Part shown: positions 41,777-51,430 of the stretch, piece after piece | Layout of the letters: every line of letters begins with the position of its first letter | Numbering within the stretch: the first letter of the stretch is position 1 | Source: CAZLIC01 sp964559535 | GTDB taxonomy: Bacteria > Pseudomonadota > Alphaproteobacteria > Rhodobacterales > Rhodobacteraceae | Assembly (NCBI GenBank): GCA_964559535.1 | Contig: CAZLIC010000001.1 | Span: 1-64,000 of the forward strand | DNA length: 64,000 nt | Direction: 5' to 3' | Program-made: the position numbers and the translations under genes | Notes under the pieces: generated by a model | Database searches by the model: none | Told to the model about the DNA's origin: nothing | What the model saw: only the letters and a program-made list of their open reading frames with translations

Positions 41777-43654
41777 ATGGACACGCGCATCCTGCGGCAC
41801 TACGAAAGCGAGCTGTCGTTCCTGCGCGAAATGGGCGCCGAGTTCGCCGAGGCCTATCCGAAGATTGCCGCCCGACTTGGCATGGATTCGGCCGAGGTGA
41901 TGGACCCCTATGTGGAACGCCTGCTGGAGGGCGTGGCCTTCCTGTCGGCCCGCGTGCAGCTGGAACTGGAACTGCAGTTTCCCGCCTTTACCCGGCACCT
42001 TCTGGAGATCGTGTATCCGCACTATCTGGCCCCCACCCCTGCCATGATGGTGGCCGCGTTCAGTCCCGACATCGAGAACGCGGCGATGAAGGACGGCTAT
42101 ACCCTGCCCCGGGGCACGCGGCTGCGCTCGACGCTGGGCGAGGGCGATCTGACCGCCTGCATCTTCACCACCTCGCAGGATGTGGTGATGTGGCCGCTGG
42201 TGATATCCGAGGCCGAGTACATTGACGGCCGCGGCGCGCTGGTGGCGGCGGGGCTGGCGCGCGACGTCGATGCGCGCGCGGGCCTGCGGCTGCGGCTGGC
42301 CCGGGTGGGTGGCGGGCCGATTTCGGAACTGTCGCTGGACCGGCTGACGCTGTTCCTGACCGGGCTGGGCGGGCGCAACTGGGACCTGCACGAAATCCTG
42401 TGCACGCAGGTGACCGGCCTGGCCGGCCGGTCCACCGACCGGAGGTCGGACTGGATCGAGCCGCTGCGCAAGGGGCAGGCGCTGCCCCGCGGCTATGATG
42501 CGACAGATTCGCTTCTGCCCATGCCCAAGCGCAGCTTTGACGGCTACCGCCTGCTGCAGGAATACTTCGGCATGCCCGAACGGTTCCACTTCGTGGATCT
42601 GGTGGGGCTGGCCCCCGCCATCCGCCGCGCCACCGGGCCGGATGTGGACATCTACATCTTCCTGCGCGACGGCAAGCCCGACATCGCCCCCGCCGTGGCG
42701 CCCGAGGCGTTCCACCTGTACGCGACACCGGCCGTCAACCTGTTTTCGAAACGCTGCGACCGGGTGATGCTGACGAAGAAGGACGCCGAAATCCACGTGG
42801 TGCCCGACCGGACGGCGCCGCTGGACTACGAGATATTCCAGATCACCGACGTCGTCGGCATCTCCGACAAGGGCGGCGACGACGTGCGCTTCCGCCCGTT
42901 CTATTCGTCGGACGATTTCACCGCGGCCGGGTCCACCCACCCGGCCTACTACACCATCAACCGCCGCATGCGGCAGCGGACCGAGCGCGAAAGGCTGCGC
43001 GGGGTGCGCACGTCGTATCTGGGGTCTGAAAACTACGTCACGCTGGTCGATCCCACGCAGGCGCCGTGGCGGGGCGACATCGGGCAGCTTGCGGTGCAGG
43101 CGATGTGCACCAACCGGGACCTGCCGCTGTTGCTGGCCACCGGGGCGGCCGATGTGTTTCACCTGCCCGATGGCGGGCCGGTCAGCATGATCACCACGCC
43201 CGTGTCGCCCACCCGCCCGCGCCCGTCACTTGGCCAGGGCGACAGCGCGTGGCGGCTGATCTCGCATCTGTCGCTGAACTACCTGTCCATTGCCGACACC
43301 GCCAACGGCGGCGGCATTCAGGCCTTGCGCGAACTGGTGGGCATCTATGCGCCGACGGGCGACCGCACGGTGGAAAAGCAGATCGAAGGGATGCTGTCGA
43401 TCGACAGCCGACCCATCGTGCGGCGCATGTCGGACGGGCTTTTGTCCAGCGCTGTGCGCGGGCTGGAACTTCGGCTGGGATTCGACGACACCTTCTTCGA
43501 AGGCACCTCGGCCTATCTGCTGGGCTCGGTGCTGGAACGGTTCTTCCGCCGCTATGTCAGCATGAACAGCTTTACCGAAACCGTCATCACAACAGTGCAA
43601 CGCGGGGAAATCGCGCGATGGAAACCGGACAGGGGACTGGGCCGGATCATCTGA
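41777..43654 (+). CDS. tssF: T6SS baseplate protein TssF
   Basis: A 625-residue TssF/ImpG/VasA protein. It has the typical start RILRHYESELSFLREMGAEF, then DPYVERLLEGVAFLSARVQL, FPAFTRHLLEIVYPHYLAPT and, near the C-terminus, GLELRLGFDDTFFEGTSAYL followed by VLERFFRRYVSMNSFTETV. It forms the baseplate wedge with TssG, whose gene starts 37 bases before this one ends. Confidence 0.96.
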   Translation: MDTRILRHYESELSFLREMGAEFAEAYPKIAARLGMDSAEVMDPYVERLLEGVAFLSARVQLELELQFPAFTRHLLEIVYPHYLAPTPAMMVAAFSPDIENAAMKDGYTLPRGTRLRSTLGEGDLTACIFTTSQDVVMWPLVISEAEYIDGRGALVAAGLARDVDARAGLRLRLARVGGGPISELSLDRLTLFLTGLGGRNWDLHEILCTQVTGLAGRSTDRRSDWIEPLRKGQALPRGYDATDSLLPMPKRSFDGYRLLQEYFGMPERFHFVDLVGLAPAIRRATGPDVDIYIFLRDGKPDIAPAVAPEAFHLYATPAVNLFSKRCDRVMLTKKDAEIHVVPDRTAPLDYEIFQITDVVGISDKGGDDVRFRPFYSSDDFTAAGSTHPAYYTINRRMRQRTERERLRGVRTSYLGSENYVTLVDPTQAPWRGDIGQLAVQAMCTNRDLPLLLATGAADVFHLPDGGPVSMITTPVSPTRPRPSLGQGDSAWRLISHLSLNYLSIADTANGGGIQALRELVGIYAPTGDRTVEKQIEGMLSIDSRPIVRRMSDGLLSSAVRGLELRLGFDDTFFEGTSAYLLGSVLERFFRRYVSMNSFTETVITTVQRGEIARWKPDRGLGRII

Positions 43655-44682
43655 CGCACTATGCGCAGTTGCTGGCCGATCCGCAGACCCACCACATCTT
43701 CCTGGCGCTGCGCATCATGGAGGCGGCACATGCCGACGCGCCGCGCCTGGGCGAAAGCAAGCGCCCGCGCGAAGACCGTTTCCGGCTGACGCAAGAGGCC
43801 GAGCTGGCCTTTCCCACGTCCACCATCGAATCCATCATGGCGCCGCAGGGCGGCCGGCCCGGCCGTCTGGTGCAAAGGTTCTTCGGGTTGTGGGGGTCGA
43901 TGGGCCCGCTGCCCCTGCACCTGACCGAATACGCCCGCGACCGGCAGCGGAATCTCAAGGACGGCACTCTGGTCGCCTTTGCCGACATGATGACGCACCG
44001 GCTGCTGGGGCTGTTCTACCGCGCCTGGGCCGCGGCACAGCCGGCACCCAGTTTCGACCGCGCGCTGACCGGCAACCGCAGCGGCCAGCCCGCCGACCCC
44101 TTTGAACAGAAGGTGGCGGCGCTGTCGGGCCACTACGGCGCAGGCATGCGCGACCGCGACGCGATGCCCGACATGGCCAAGCGCCACTTCGTGGGCCACC
44201 TGACCCCGTCACCGCGCAATGCCGACGGGCTGGTGGCCATCGTGTCCACCTTCGTGCGCGCCCGCGTGCAGCTGAAACAGTTCGTGGGCGAATGGCTGGA
44301 ACTGGAATCGGATGACCGCTGGGCGCTGGGCACCCCCGTGGGGCTTGGCATGGGCACGTCCATAGGCTCGCGGGTGTGGTCACACTCGGCCAAGTTCCGG
44401 CTGCGCATCGGCCCCATGCGGCTGCCCGACTTCCAGCGGCTGATGCCCGGCTCGCCCAGTTTGCGGCGGCTGGAAGACATCGTGCGCAACTACGTGGGCG
44501 ACACGTTTGACTGGGACATCAACCTTGTCCTGTACCGGCGCGACATTCCGCAAGCCCAGCTGGGCGGCGGCACGCGGCTGGGACATACCAGCTGGATCGG
44601 CAGCACGAAGCGCGACAGGGACGCCGACGATCTGTATCTTGTGCCCGAAAGCCTGGCCCGGCGCCGGGCGCGGGCTGCATAA
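43618..44682 (+). CDS. tssG: T6SS baseplate protein TssG
   Basis: A 354-residue TssG/ImpH/VasB protein. Diagnostic segments are FRLTQEAELAFPTSTIESIM, FFGLWGSMGPLPLHLTEYA, LYRAWAAAQP (as FYRAWAAAQP) and LGMGTSIGSRVWSHSAKFRL. The ATG at 43618 lies inside tssF and follows ggggaaa, giving the expected N-terminus. It completes the TssEFGK baseplate set with tssE, tssF and tssK. Confidence 0.95.
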   Translation: METGQGTGPDHLTHYAQLLADPQTHHIFLALRIMEAAHADAPRLGESKRPREDRFRLTQEAELAFPTSTIESIMAPQGGRPGRLVQRFFGLWGSMGPLPLHLTEYARDRQRNLKDGTLVAFADMMTHRLLGLFYRAWAAAQPAPSFDRALTGNRSGQPADPFEQKVAALSGHYGAGMRDRDAMPDMAKRHFVGHLTPSPRNADGLVAIVSTFVRARVQLKQFVGEWLELESDDRWALGTPVGLGMGTSIGSRVWSHSAKFRLRIGPMRLPDFQRLMPGSPSLRRLEDIVRNYVGDTFDWDINLVLYRRDIPQAQLGGGTRLGHTSWIGSTKRDRDADDLYLVPESLARRRARAA

Positions 44683-44729
44683 GGCAATGAACCCCGGCGG
44701 CGACCGGGGGCGAGGGGAGTGACGGGAAG

Positions 44730-47414
44730 ATGAGCGATATCAGCCGTGTGGCGCTGTTTGGCAAGCTGAACAAGCTGGGCTACCAGTCGATCGAGAGCGC
44801 CGCGGTGTTCTGCAAGCTGCGGGGCAACCCGTATGTCGAGCTGATCCACTGGCTGCACCAGATCCTGCAGTTGCAGGACAGTGACCTGCACCGCATCCTG
44901 AAGCACTACAAATGCGACCCGGCCCGTCTGGCCGCAGACATGACGCGCGCGCTGGACGCGCTGCCGCGGGGGTCGTCATCCATTCAGGGGCTGTCGTCGC
45001 ATCTGGATTCGACGGTGGAACAGGCCTGGGTCTGGGGCTCGCTGAAATACAACTCGAACCAGGTGCGCACCGGGCATATCGTGCTGGCGCTGGTGAAGAC
45101 CAAGGATCTGGCGCCGCAGTTGTTCGGGATTTCCGACCAGTTCCGGCTGATCAAGGCCGATGACTTCGCCGATGCCTTCGAGAAGGTAGTCGAGGGATCA
45201 CCCGAAGAAACGATGGCGCCGCAGGACGGCAGCCGTACCGGTGGCGGCGTGTCGCCCGGTGAGCATTCCGGTGCCATCGCACCTGCCCAGATGGGGAAAG
45301 AGGAGGCGCTGAAGCAGTTCACCACCGACCTGACGCAGCAGGCGCGCGACGGCAAGATCGACCCGATCATGGGCCGCGACGAGGAAATCCGGCAGGTGGT
45401 GGATGTGCTGATGCGCCGCCGCCAGAACAACCCCATCCTTGTGGGCGAGGCGGGCGTGGGCAAGACCGCGGTGGTGGAAGGCTTTGCCCTGCGGATTGCC
45501 CGCGGCGACGTGCCGCCGCAGTTGAAGGACGCGCGGATATTGGTGCTGGACGTGGGGCTGTTGCAGGCCGGGGCGTCGATGAAGGGCGAGTTCGAGAACC
45601 GCCTGAAGGCGGTGATCGACGAGGTGCAGGCCAGCACCACGCCGGTCATCATGTTCATCGACGAGACGCATACGCTGGTGGGGGCCGGGGGTGCGGCGGG
45701 CACGGGCGATGCGGCGAACCTTCTGAAACCGGCGCTGGCGCGCGGTACCCTGCGCACCATCGGCGCCACGACCTGGGCCGAGTACAAGAAGCACATCGAG
45801 AAGGACCCGGCGCTGACCCGCCGCTTCCAGACCGTGGTGGTGGACGAACCCAGCCCCACAAAGGCCATCCTGATGATGCGCGGGATTGCGTCGATGCTGG
45901 AGAAGCACCACCGCGTGCAGGTGCTGGACGAAGGGATCGAGGCGGCGGTGAACCTGTCGGCGCGGTACATCCCGGCGCGGCAGTTGCCCGACAAATCGGT
46001 TTCCGTGCTGGACACCGCCTGCGCCCGCGTGGCGATCAGCCAGCACGCCGTGCCGCCCGAGGTGGACGACAGCCGCAAGCGCATTTCGGCGCTGGAAACG
46101 GAGCTTGGCATCATCGACCGCGACGAGACCGCGGGCTACGACGTGGCCGAGCGGCGCACCGCGATCCAGGGCATCAAGGCCGACGAGGAGGAACGCCTTG
46201 CCGACCTGACCGCGCGCTGGGAGGCTGAAAGGGCCGTGGTCGAACAGATCATCGCGATCCGCGCCAAGTTGCGCGAGGGCGGGCAACCGGTGGAGGGTGC
46301 GGTCGAAGGCGCCCCGCCGCCGGACCGTGATACGCTGATGGCCGAACTGAAGGCCAGGAACGCTGAACTCATCGCCATGCAGGGCGAGACGCCGCTGATC
46401 CTGCCCATCGTCGATGCGCAGGCAGTGGCGACCGTTGTGGGCGACTGGACGGGCATTCCGGTGGGCCGGATGCTGAAGGACGAGATCGAGACGGTGCTGA
46501 ACCTGGACCAGCATCTGGCCAAACGCGTGATCGGCCAGGACCACGCGATGAAGATGATCGCCAAACGCATCCAGACCAGCCGCGCGGGGCTGGACAACCC
46601 GTCCAAGCCTATCGGCGTGTTCATGCTGGCGGGGACGTCCGGCGTCGGGAAAACCGAAACCGCACTGGCGCTGGCCGAGGTGCTGTACGGTGGCGAGCAG
46701 AACGTCATCACCATCAACATGAGCGAGTATCAGGAGGCGCATACCGTCTCGTCCTTGAAAGGCGCCCCCCCCGGCTATGTCGGCTACGGCCAGGGCGGCG
46801 TGCTGACCGAGGCGGTGCGGCGCAAGCCCTACAGCGTGGTGCTGCTGGACGAGGTCGAAAAGGCCCACCCCGACGTGCACGAGATTTTCTTCCAGGTGTT
46901 CGACAAGGGGCAGATGGAGGATGGCGAGGGGCGGATGATCGACTTCCGCAACTGCCTGATTTTGCTCACGACAAACGCGGGTACCGAGATGATCATGGAC
47001 ATGTGCGCCGACCCCGACCTGATGCCCGACCCCGAAGGTCTGGCCAAGGCGCTGCGCGAGCCGCTGCTGAAGATCTTTCCGCCTGCCCTGCTGGGCCGTC
47101 TGGTGACGATCCCCTACTATCCCCTCAGCCCCCACATGATTGCCGAGATCACCAAACTGCAGCTGAACCGGATCAAGAAGCGGGTGCAGGCGGCGCATGG
47201 GGTGCCGTTCGAGTATTCGCAGGCGGTGGTGGACACCATCGTGTCGCGCTGCCAGGAGCTGGAGTCCGGCGGCCGGATGATCGACGCAATTGTCACGAAC
47301 ACGATGCTGCCCGACATCTCGAACGAGTTCCTGCGGCGGATGATGGCCGGCGGCGCGGTGAACCGCGTGGCCATTGGCGTGACGGACAACGAATTCACTT
47401 ACACCTTTGACTGA
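44730..47414 (+). CDS. clpV: T6SS sheath-recycling ATPase ClpV (TssH)
   Basis: An 894-residue Clp/Hsp100 AAA+ protein. An N-domain (about 1-160) is followed by the first AAA module (GEAGVGKTA near residue 240, FIDETHTLVGAG), a middle coiled-coil region (about 440-530), and the second AAA module (AGTSGVGKTETALALAE near 632, LLDEVEKAHPDV). The second module is followed by the C-terminal D2-small domain. EAHTVSSLKGAPPGYVGYG is the pore region typical of ClpV rather than ClpB. It disassembles contracted sheath in the cytoplasm. It is next to the fused sheath-like gene, which may also be its substrate. Confidence 0.95.
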   Translation: MSDISRVALFGKLNKLGYQSIESAAVFCKLRGNPYVELIHWLHQILQLQDSDLHRILKHYKCDPARLAADMTRALDALPRGSSSIQGLSSHLDSTVEQAWVWGSLKYNSNQVRTGHIVLALVKTKDLAPQLFGISDQFRLIKADDFADAFEKVVEGSPEETMAPQDGSRTGGGVSPGEHSGAIAPAQMGKEEALKQFTTDLTQQARDGKIDPIMGRDEEIRQVVDVLMRRRQNNPILVGEAGVGKTAVVEGFALRIARGDVPPQLKDARILVLDVGLLQAGASMKGEFENRLKAVIDEVQASTTPVIMFIDETHTLVGAGGAAGTGDAANLLKPALARGTLRTIGATTWAEYKKHIEKDPALTRRFQTVVVDEPSPTKAILMMRGIASMLEKHHRVQVLDEGIEAAVNLSARYIPARQLPDKSVSVLDTACARVAISQHAVPPEVDDSRKRISALETELGIIDRDETAGYDVAERRTAIQGIKADEEERLADLTARWEAERAVVEQIIAIRAKLREGGQPVEGAVEGAPPPDRDTLMAELKARNAELIAMQGETPLILPIVDAQAVATVVGDWTGIPVGRMLKDEIETVLNLDQHLAKRVIGQDHAMKMIAKRIQTSRAGLDNPSKPIGVFMLAGTSGVGKTETALALAEVLYGGEQNVITINMSEYQEAHTVSSLKGAPPGYVGYGQGGVLTEAVRRKPYSVVLLDEVEKAHPDVHEIFFQVFDKGQMEDGEGRMIDFRNCLILLTTNAGTEMIMDMCADPDLMPDPEGLAKALREPLLKIFPPALLGRLVTIPYYPLSPHMIAEITKLQLNRIKKRVQAAHGVPFEYSQAVVDTIVSRCQELESGGRMIDAIVTNTMLPDISNEFLRRMMAGGAVNRVAIGVTDNEFTYTFD

Positions 47415-47426
47415 CAGGAGGTCCCC

Positions 47427-48431
47427 TTGGCGAACACGAGTGCAAAGAAGGAAATCGACGTAAAGCTTGAGTACGATCCCTTCGAAGAGTGCAAGGGGCC
47501 GGAAGGGAAATGGGTGAAGGGCATCAAGGACCTGAAGAAGGTCCTGAAGCCCATCGAATTCTCCGACAAGGCCACGCTGGACACGCGGGAGTGGGACAAC
47601 AAGAAGCTGCAGGACGAGGGCTGGTACGAAATCCGCATGGGTTTCAAGATCTTCGCCTCGCGACTCAAGGATGCCATGGACGGCGGCGGCAAGACCAAGG
47701 GCGGCGGCAAGTCCAAGGGGGGTGGCAAGTCCAAGGGGGGCGGCAAGGGCGATGACCAGGAGGTCGACGAGGAAGTCATCGAGTCGCTGATCGCCGAATA
47801 CAAGGATCTGGAGGCGCAGGTCGAGAAAAGGCTGGAGAAGTGGCTTGAGGATCTGGTCTCGGGCAAGGCCGACAGTGCCAAGAACCTGAAGGATTGCACC
47901 GCGGCCTTCAAGGAATTCAACAAGGCCGAGATCGACGTTGTGTTCACCGTCCCGCGCGAACGGGCGGTCGAGGCGCTGACGAACCTGGCCAAGGCTGGCG
48001 GCAAGGGCGGCAAGGGGCCGGACGAGGCCGCGATCAAGGAAGCCAAGGAAGACCTTGGCGAGGCGATCGAGGAATTCAAGGAGCACGGCAAGACGGTTGC
48101 CGATGCCGTGTCTGCGCTGCTGACCGCGGCGAAGTCGACCGGGGGCAACAAGAAGGGCGATGCCGACCTGCAAGCCTTTGGCAAGAAGGTGGCCGAGGTT
48201 GCCAAGAAGGTCGATTTCAACGGTGTGGTCGACGGCGCGGGCAAGTTGGGCAAGGCGCTGGAGGATGCACTGAAGGCAATCGAGGACGGCAAGACCGACC
48301 CGCAGTCCCTGCGCGGGCAGGTGGAAGCGTTCAAGAAGATGTCGGGACTGGACGATCTGGCGTCGAAGGCGGCCAAGGCAGCGGCGAAGCTGGAGAAGGA
48401 CTTCGAGTCGGTCAAGACCGCGTTGAAGTGA
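47427..48431 (+). CDS. Lys-rich uncharacterised T6SS-operon protein
   Basis: A 334-residue protein that I do not recognise. The N-terminal 80 residues form a compact domain (VKLEYDPFEECKGPEGKW, DEGWYEIRMGFKIFASRLKD). A Gly/Lys repeat linker (GGGKSKGGGKSKGGGKGDD, about 86-110) follows, and the rest is strongly helical, Lys/Ala/Glu-rich and coiled-coil-like. It starts with TTG at 47427 after a perfect aggagg site. There is no signal peptide. Its position between clpV and the sheath-like fusion suggests a structural or cargo role in this T6SS. Confidence 0.8.
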   Translation: MANTSAKKEIDVKLEYDPFEECKGPEGKWVKGIKDLKKVLKPIEFSDKATLDTREWDNKKLQDEGWYEIRMGFKIFASRLKDAMDGGGKTKGGGKSKGGGKSKGGGKGDDQEVDEEVIESLIAEYKDLEAQVEKRLEKWLEDLVSGKADSAKNLKDCTAAFKEFNKAEIDVVFTVPRERAVEALTNLAKAGGKGGKGPDEAAIKEAKEDLGEAIEEFKEHGKTVADAVSALLTAAKSTGGNKKGDADLQAFGKKVAEVAKKVDFNGVVDGAGKLGKALEDALKAIEDGKTDPQSLRGQVEAFKKMSGLDDLASKAAKAAAKLEKDFESVKTALK

Positions 48432-48467
48432 TAGGCAGGCAATGGGCAAAGGCGGACGGACACGGCA

Positions 48468-51429
48468 ATGAGCGACGAAAAGGTTCCCCCCGGCAAACCT
48501 GCTGCGCCGTCGGTGAAGTCGGCGCTGGACGCGTTGCGCGCGGCGGCGCCGGTCGCGCCCAAGGCCGATGATGCCGCCTCTGCCCTGGCCGCCCTGCGCG
48601 CCATGGCACCGGCGCCGAAGCCCGCCGCCCCGGCATCCGACGCCGCCGCGGCCCTGGCCGCGTTGCGCAGCGCCGCAGCCCCGGCACCGAAACCGGCCGA
48701 GCCCGTTTCGGATGCTGCGGCGGCCTTGGCCGCCCTGCGCAAAACGGCCCCGCTTCAACCTGTGGCGAACGACGCGGCCGCGGCCCTGGCTGCGCTGCGC
48801 ACGTCGGCCCCGGCGCCCAAGGCGACCGAAGTCGATGCGTCCGCGGCATTGCACGCGCTGAAGGCAGCAGTTCCGGTGCCACCGGCGGCGCAAGATGATC
48901 CGCTGGCGGCACTGGACGCGCTGAGGGCAGCGGCCCCTGTCGCGCAGGCGGCTGAGGACGACCCGCTGGCGGCACTGGATGCCCTGAGGGCAGCGGCCCC
49001 TGTCGCGCAGGCGGCAGAGGATGACCCGCTGGCGGCTCTGGATGCCCTGAGGGCCGCGGCCCCAGTCCCGTCGGCGGCGGAGGACGATCCGCTGGCGGCA
49101 CTGGACGCGCTGAAAGCCGCGGCCCCTGTCGCGCAGGCGGCAGAGGACGACCCGCTGGCGGCACTGGATGCGCTGAAAGCCGCGGCCCCTGTCGCGCAGG
49201 CGGCAGAGGACGACCCGCTGGCGGCACTGGATGCGCTCTTTGCCGCGGAACCGGCCCCACCGTCTGCCGACCTCCTGTCCGACCTGCTGGGTGCGGCACC
49301 CGAAACCGCGCCCGAGGATGACCCCCTCGCCGCCCTCTTCGNNNNNNNNNNNNNNNNNNNNNNNNNNNNNNNNNNNNNNNNNNNNNNNNNNNNNNNNNNN
49401 NNNNNNNNNNNNNNNNNNNNNNNNNNNNNNNNNNNNNNNNNCCACCGACACCGCCCCGCAGGACCCGGCGCCCGAGGACGACCCCCTCGCCGCCCTCTTC
49501 GCCACCGACACCGCCCCGCAGGACCCGGCGCCCGAGGACGACCCCCTCGCCGCCCTTCTGGGCACCGAGGACGACCCGCTGGCCGGACTGGAAGACCTGC
49601 TGACACCGGCCGATGCCGCCGCGGACCCGCTGGCAGGGCTTGAGGCGCTGCTGGCGGCACCCGAAGCGGTGGATGACCCGCTGGCCGGGCTGGAAGAGCT
49701 GCTGGCCGGGTCCGACCCGATGGCGGGGCTGGCCGACATGCTGGATGGACCCGCGGCGCAGCCGGCCGCAGCGGCCGCGGCGCTGTCTGCCTTTGGCACG
49801 CTGAACGCCCCCGCCCCGGCGCCCGGCGCGCTGAACCGCCCGGTGTTCCGGCTGGCGGTTCTGGGCGATTTCTCGGGCCGCGCGTCGCGCGGGGCGCTGG
49901 AAACCGGCGCGGCCTTGGCGGGGCGGCGGGCGATCAAGCTGGATGTCGATACGGTCGAGGATGTGATCGCGGGCTTTGCCACCACGCTGGTGCTGCCCAT
50001 CGGGCAGGATGGGCGCGGCATTGCCGTGCCGCTGGACGGTCTGGACAGCCTGCACCCGGATGAGCTGGTGCAGAACGTCGAGCTGTTTGCCGAGCTGAAG
50101 GGCCTGCGGCAGCGGCTTTCCTCGCCGTCGATGGCGGCAAGGGCGGTGGCCGAGATGCAGGGCTGGGCGGGGGCCTTCACAACCCCGGCGCTGCCGTCGC
50201 AGGCCCGGTCGGGCGCTCAGGCCATTCCCGCCGACCGCAAGCTGTCGGACTTTCAGGCGCTGATCGGCGACCGGGCGGGGCGGCTGTCGCAGCCTTCGCC
50301 CGCGGGCGACCTGATCGGGCGCATCGTCGGTCCCCATGTGGTGCCCGGCCCCAACCCCGAAGCCAAGGCCCTGCGCGGCGCTGTGGACAACGCCATGTCG
50401 GCCGCCATGCGGCTGGTGCTGCACCACCCCGATTTCCAGGCCACCGAGGCGGCCTGGCGCACGGTGGACATGCTGGCGCGGCGGATCGAGGCGGACGAAA
50501 CGCTGGAAATCGTGCTGTTCGACGTATCCGCCGAGGAAGTGGCGGCAGACCTTGGTGTCGAGAACATCGCCGCCACCGGACTGTTCGAGCTTCTGGCCGG
50601 ACCGCTGATGGAAGAGGGGCGGGCGGGATTTTCGACGGTCTGTGCGCTGTACACCTTCGAAGAGACACCGCCGCATGCCGCACTTCTGGGGCGGCTGGGG
50701 CAGATCGGGGCCCATATCCAGGCGCCGATCCTGACCGCGCTGTCCCCGGCCTATCTGGAAACCGCCAAGAAGGACCGCAACCCGCTGGTGGCCCGGGCCT
50801 GGGACGGGCTGCGTGCCGACCCGGTGGCGCACTGGCTGGGCGTTGCCTCGCCCCGGTTCCTGTTGCGCCGGCCCTACGGCGCCTTTTCCGAGCCGATCGA
50901 TGCCTTCGACTTCGAGGAGTTCACGCTGGCCGAGGGGCTGTCGGGCATGCTGTGGGGCAATCCGGCGGCGCTGGCGGCCGTGCTTTTGGCGCAGGCCTGG
51001 ACGGACGGTGGCAAGTCCATGTCGCTGGTCAAGCAGATGTCGCTGGGCGACATGCCCTATCACATCGTCACCGATCCGCATGGCGACCAGGTGCAGCTGC
51101 CCTGCACCGAGCGCAACATGACAACCGCCAAGGTCGAGGCGACGGTGACGCGCGGGCTGATGCCGGTGATCGGCATCAAGGGACGCGATGTGGTGCGGCT
51201 GGGGTCGTTCCAGTCGCTGGCGGGGGCCGAGATTGCCGGGCGCTGGTCGGGCAACCCGCCCCCCGCCCGGTCGGCCAACGGGGGCGCCACGCTGTCGGCC
51301 GACATCCCCACCGGTGCCTCGGCCGAGGCGGAACTTGATGCGCTTCTGGCGGGGTTCGGCGATGCTCCGGCCGCATCCGACCCGGCCGCCATCGACGCCG
51401 ATCTGGCCGCCCTGCTGGAGGGTCTGTGA
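48468..51429 (+). CDS. Fused TssB/TssC-like sheath protein with acidic N-terminal repeats (interrupted by assembly gap)
   Basis: The N-terminal part (48468-49341) is Ala/Pro-rich with repeats ending in the unit DDPLAALDALRAAAPVAQAA. After the 100-N gap come two 20-residue units and degenerate DDPLAGLE repeats. From about 49835 a TssB-like region follows (FRLAVLGDFSGRAS, KLDVDTVEDV), then a TssC-like region (LVLHHPDFQATEAAWRTVDM, SPRFLLRRPYGAFSEPIDAF). These parallel TssB (PFVMGVMADLAG) and TssC (MILHHEDFQALESAWRGL, MPRFLGRLPYG) from the same operon. Reading frames on the two sides of the gap differ only because the N-run is a placeholder. It would be a second, fused sheath-type protein; its role is unknown. 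Confidence 0.8.
48894..49272 (+). repeat. Tandem 63-base repeats encoding DDPLAAL units
   Basis: Six units begin at 48894, 48957, 49020, 49083, 49146 and 49209, exactly 63 bases (21 codons) apart; the last is divergent. Each encodes DDPLAALDALRAAAPVAQAAE or a close variant. The near identity of neighbouring units points to recent expansion by slippage or recombination. Confidence 0.85.
49342..49441. other. Assembly gap (100 N)
   Basis: Exactly 100 unknown bases lie inside the repeat region of the fused sheath-like gene. The round number suggests a placeholder of unknown true length. The flanking 60-base repeats explain why the assembly broke here. Confidence 0.95.
49442..49560 (+). repeat. 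Tandem 60-base repeats next to the gap
   Basis: Two almost identical 60-base units (from 49441 and 49501) encode ATDTAPQDPAPEDDPLAALF and a variant ending in LL. The sequence just before the gap (EDDPLAALF, ending at 49341) is the end of another unit, so more copies are probably hidden in the gap. Confidence 0.85.
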
Positions 51430-51430
51430 C

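Noticed and set aside
49231..49441. Frameshift splitting the fused sheath-like gene into two genes
   Set aside because: The apparent frame change coincides exactly with a 100-N placeholder, and both sides encode the same DDPLAAL repeat in their own frame, so no real frameshift is shown.
48894..49560. Possible CRISPR-like array
   Set aside because: The repeats are directly adjacent, lack unique spacers, are 60-63 bases long and stay in a protein reading frame.
45198..50180. Very long open frame on the minus strand (over 1600 codons)
   Set aside because: It lies opposite clpV and the following T6SS genes, has low-complexity His/Arg/Gly/Gln-rich translation and no domains. It is an artefact of high-GC codon use on the coding strand.
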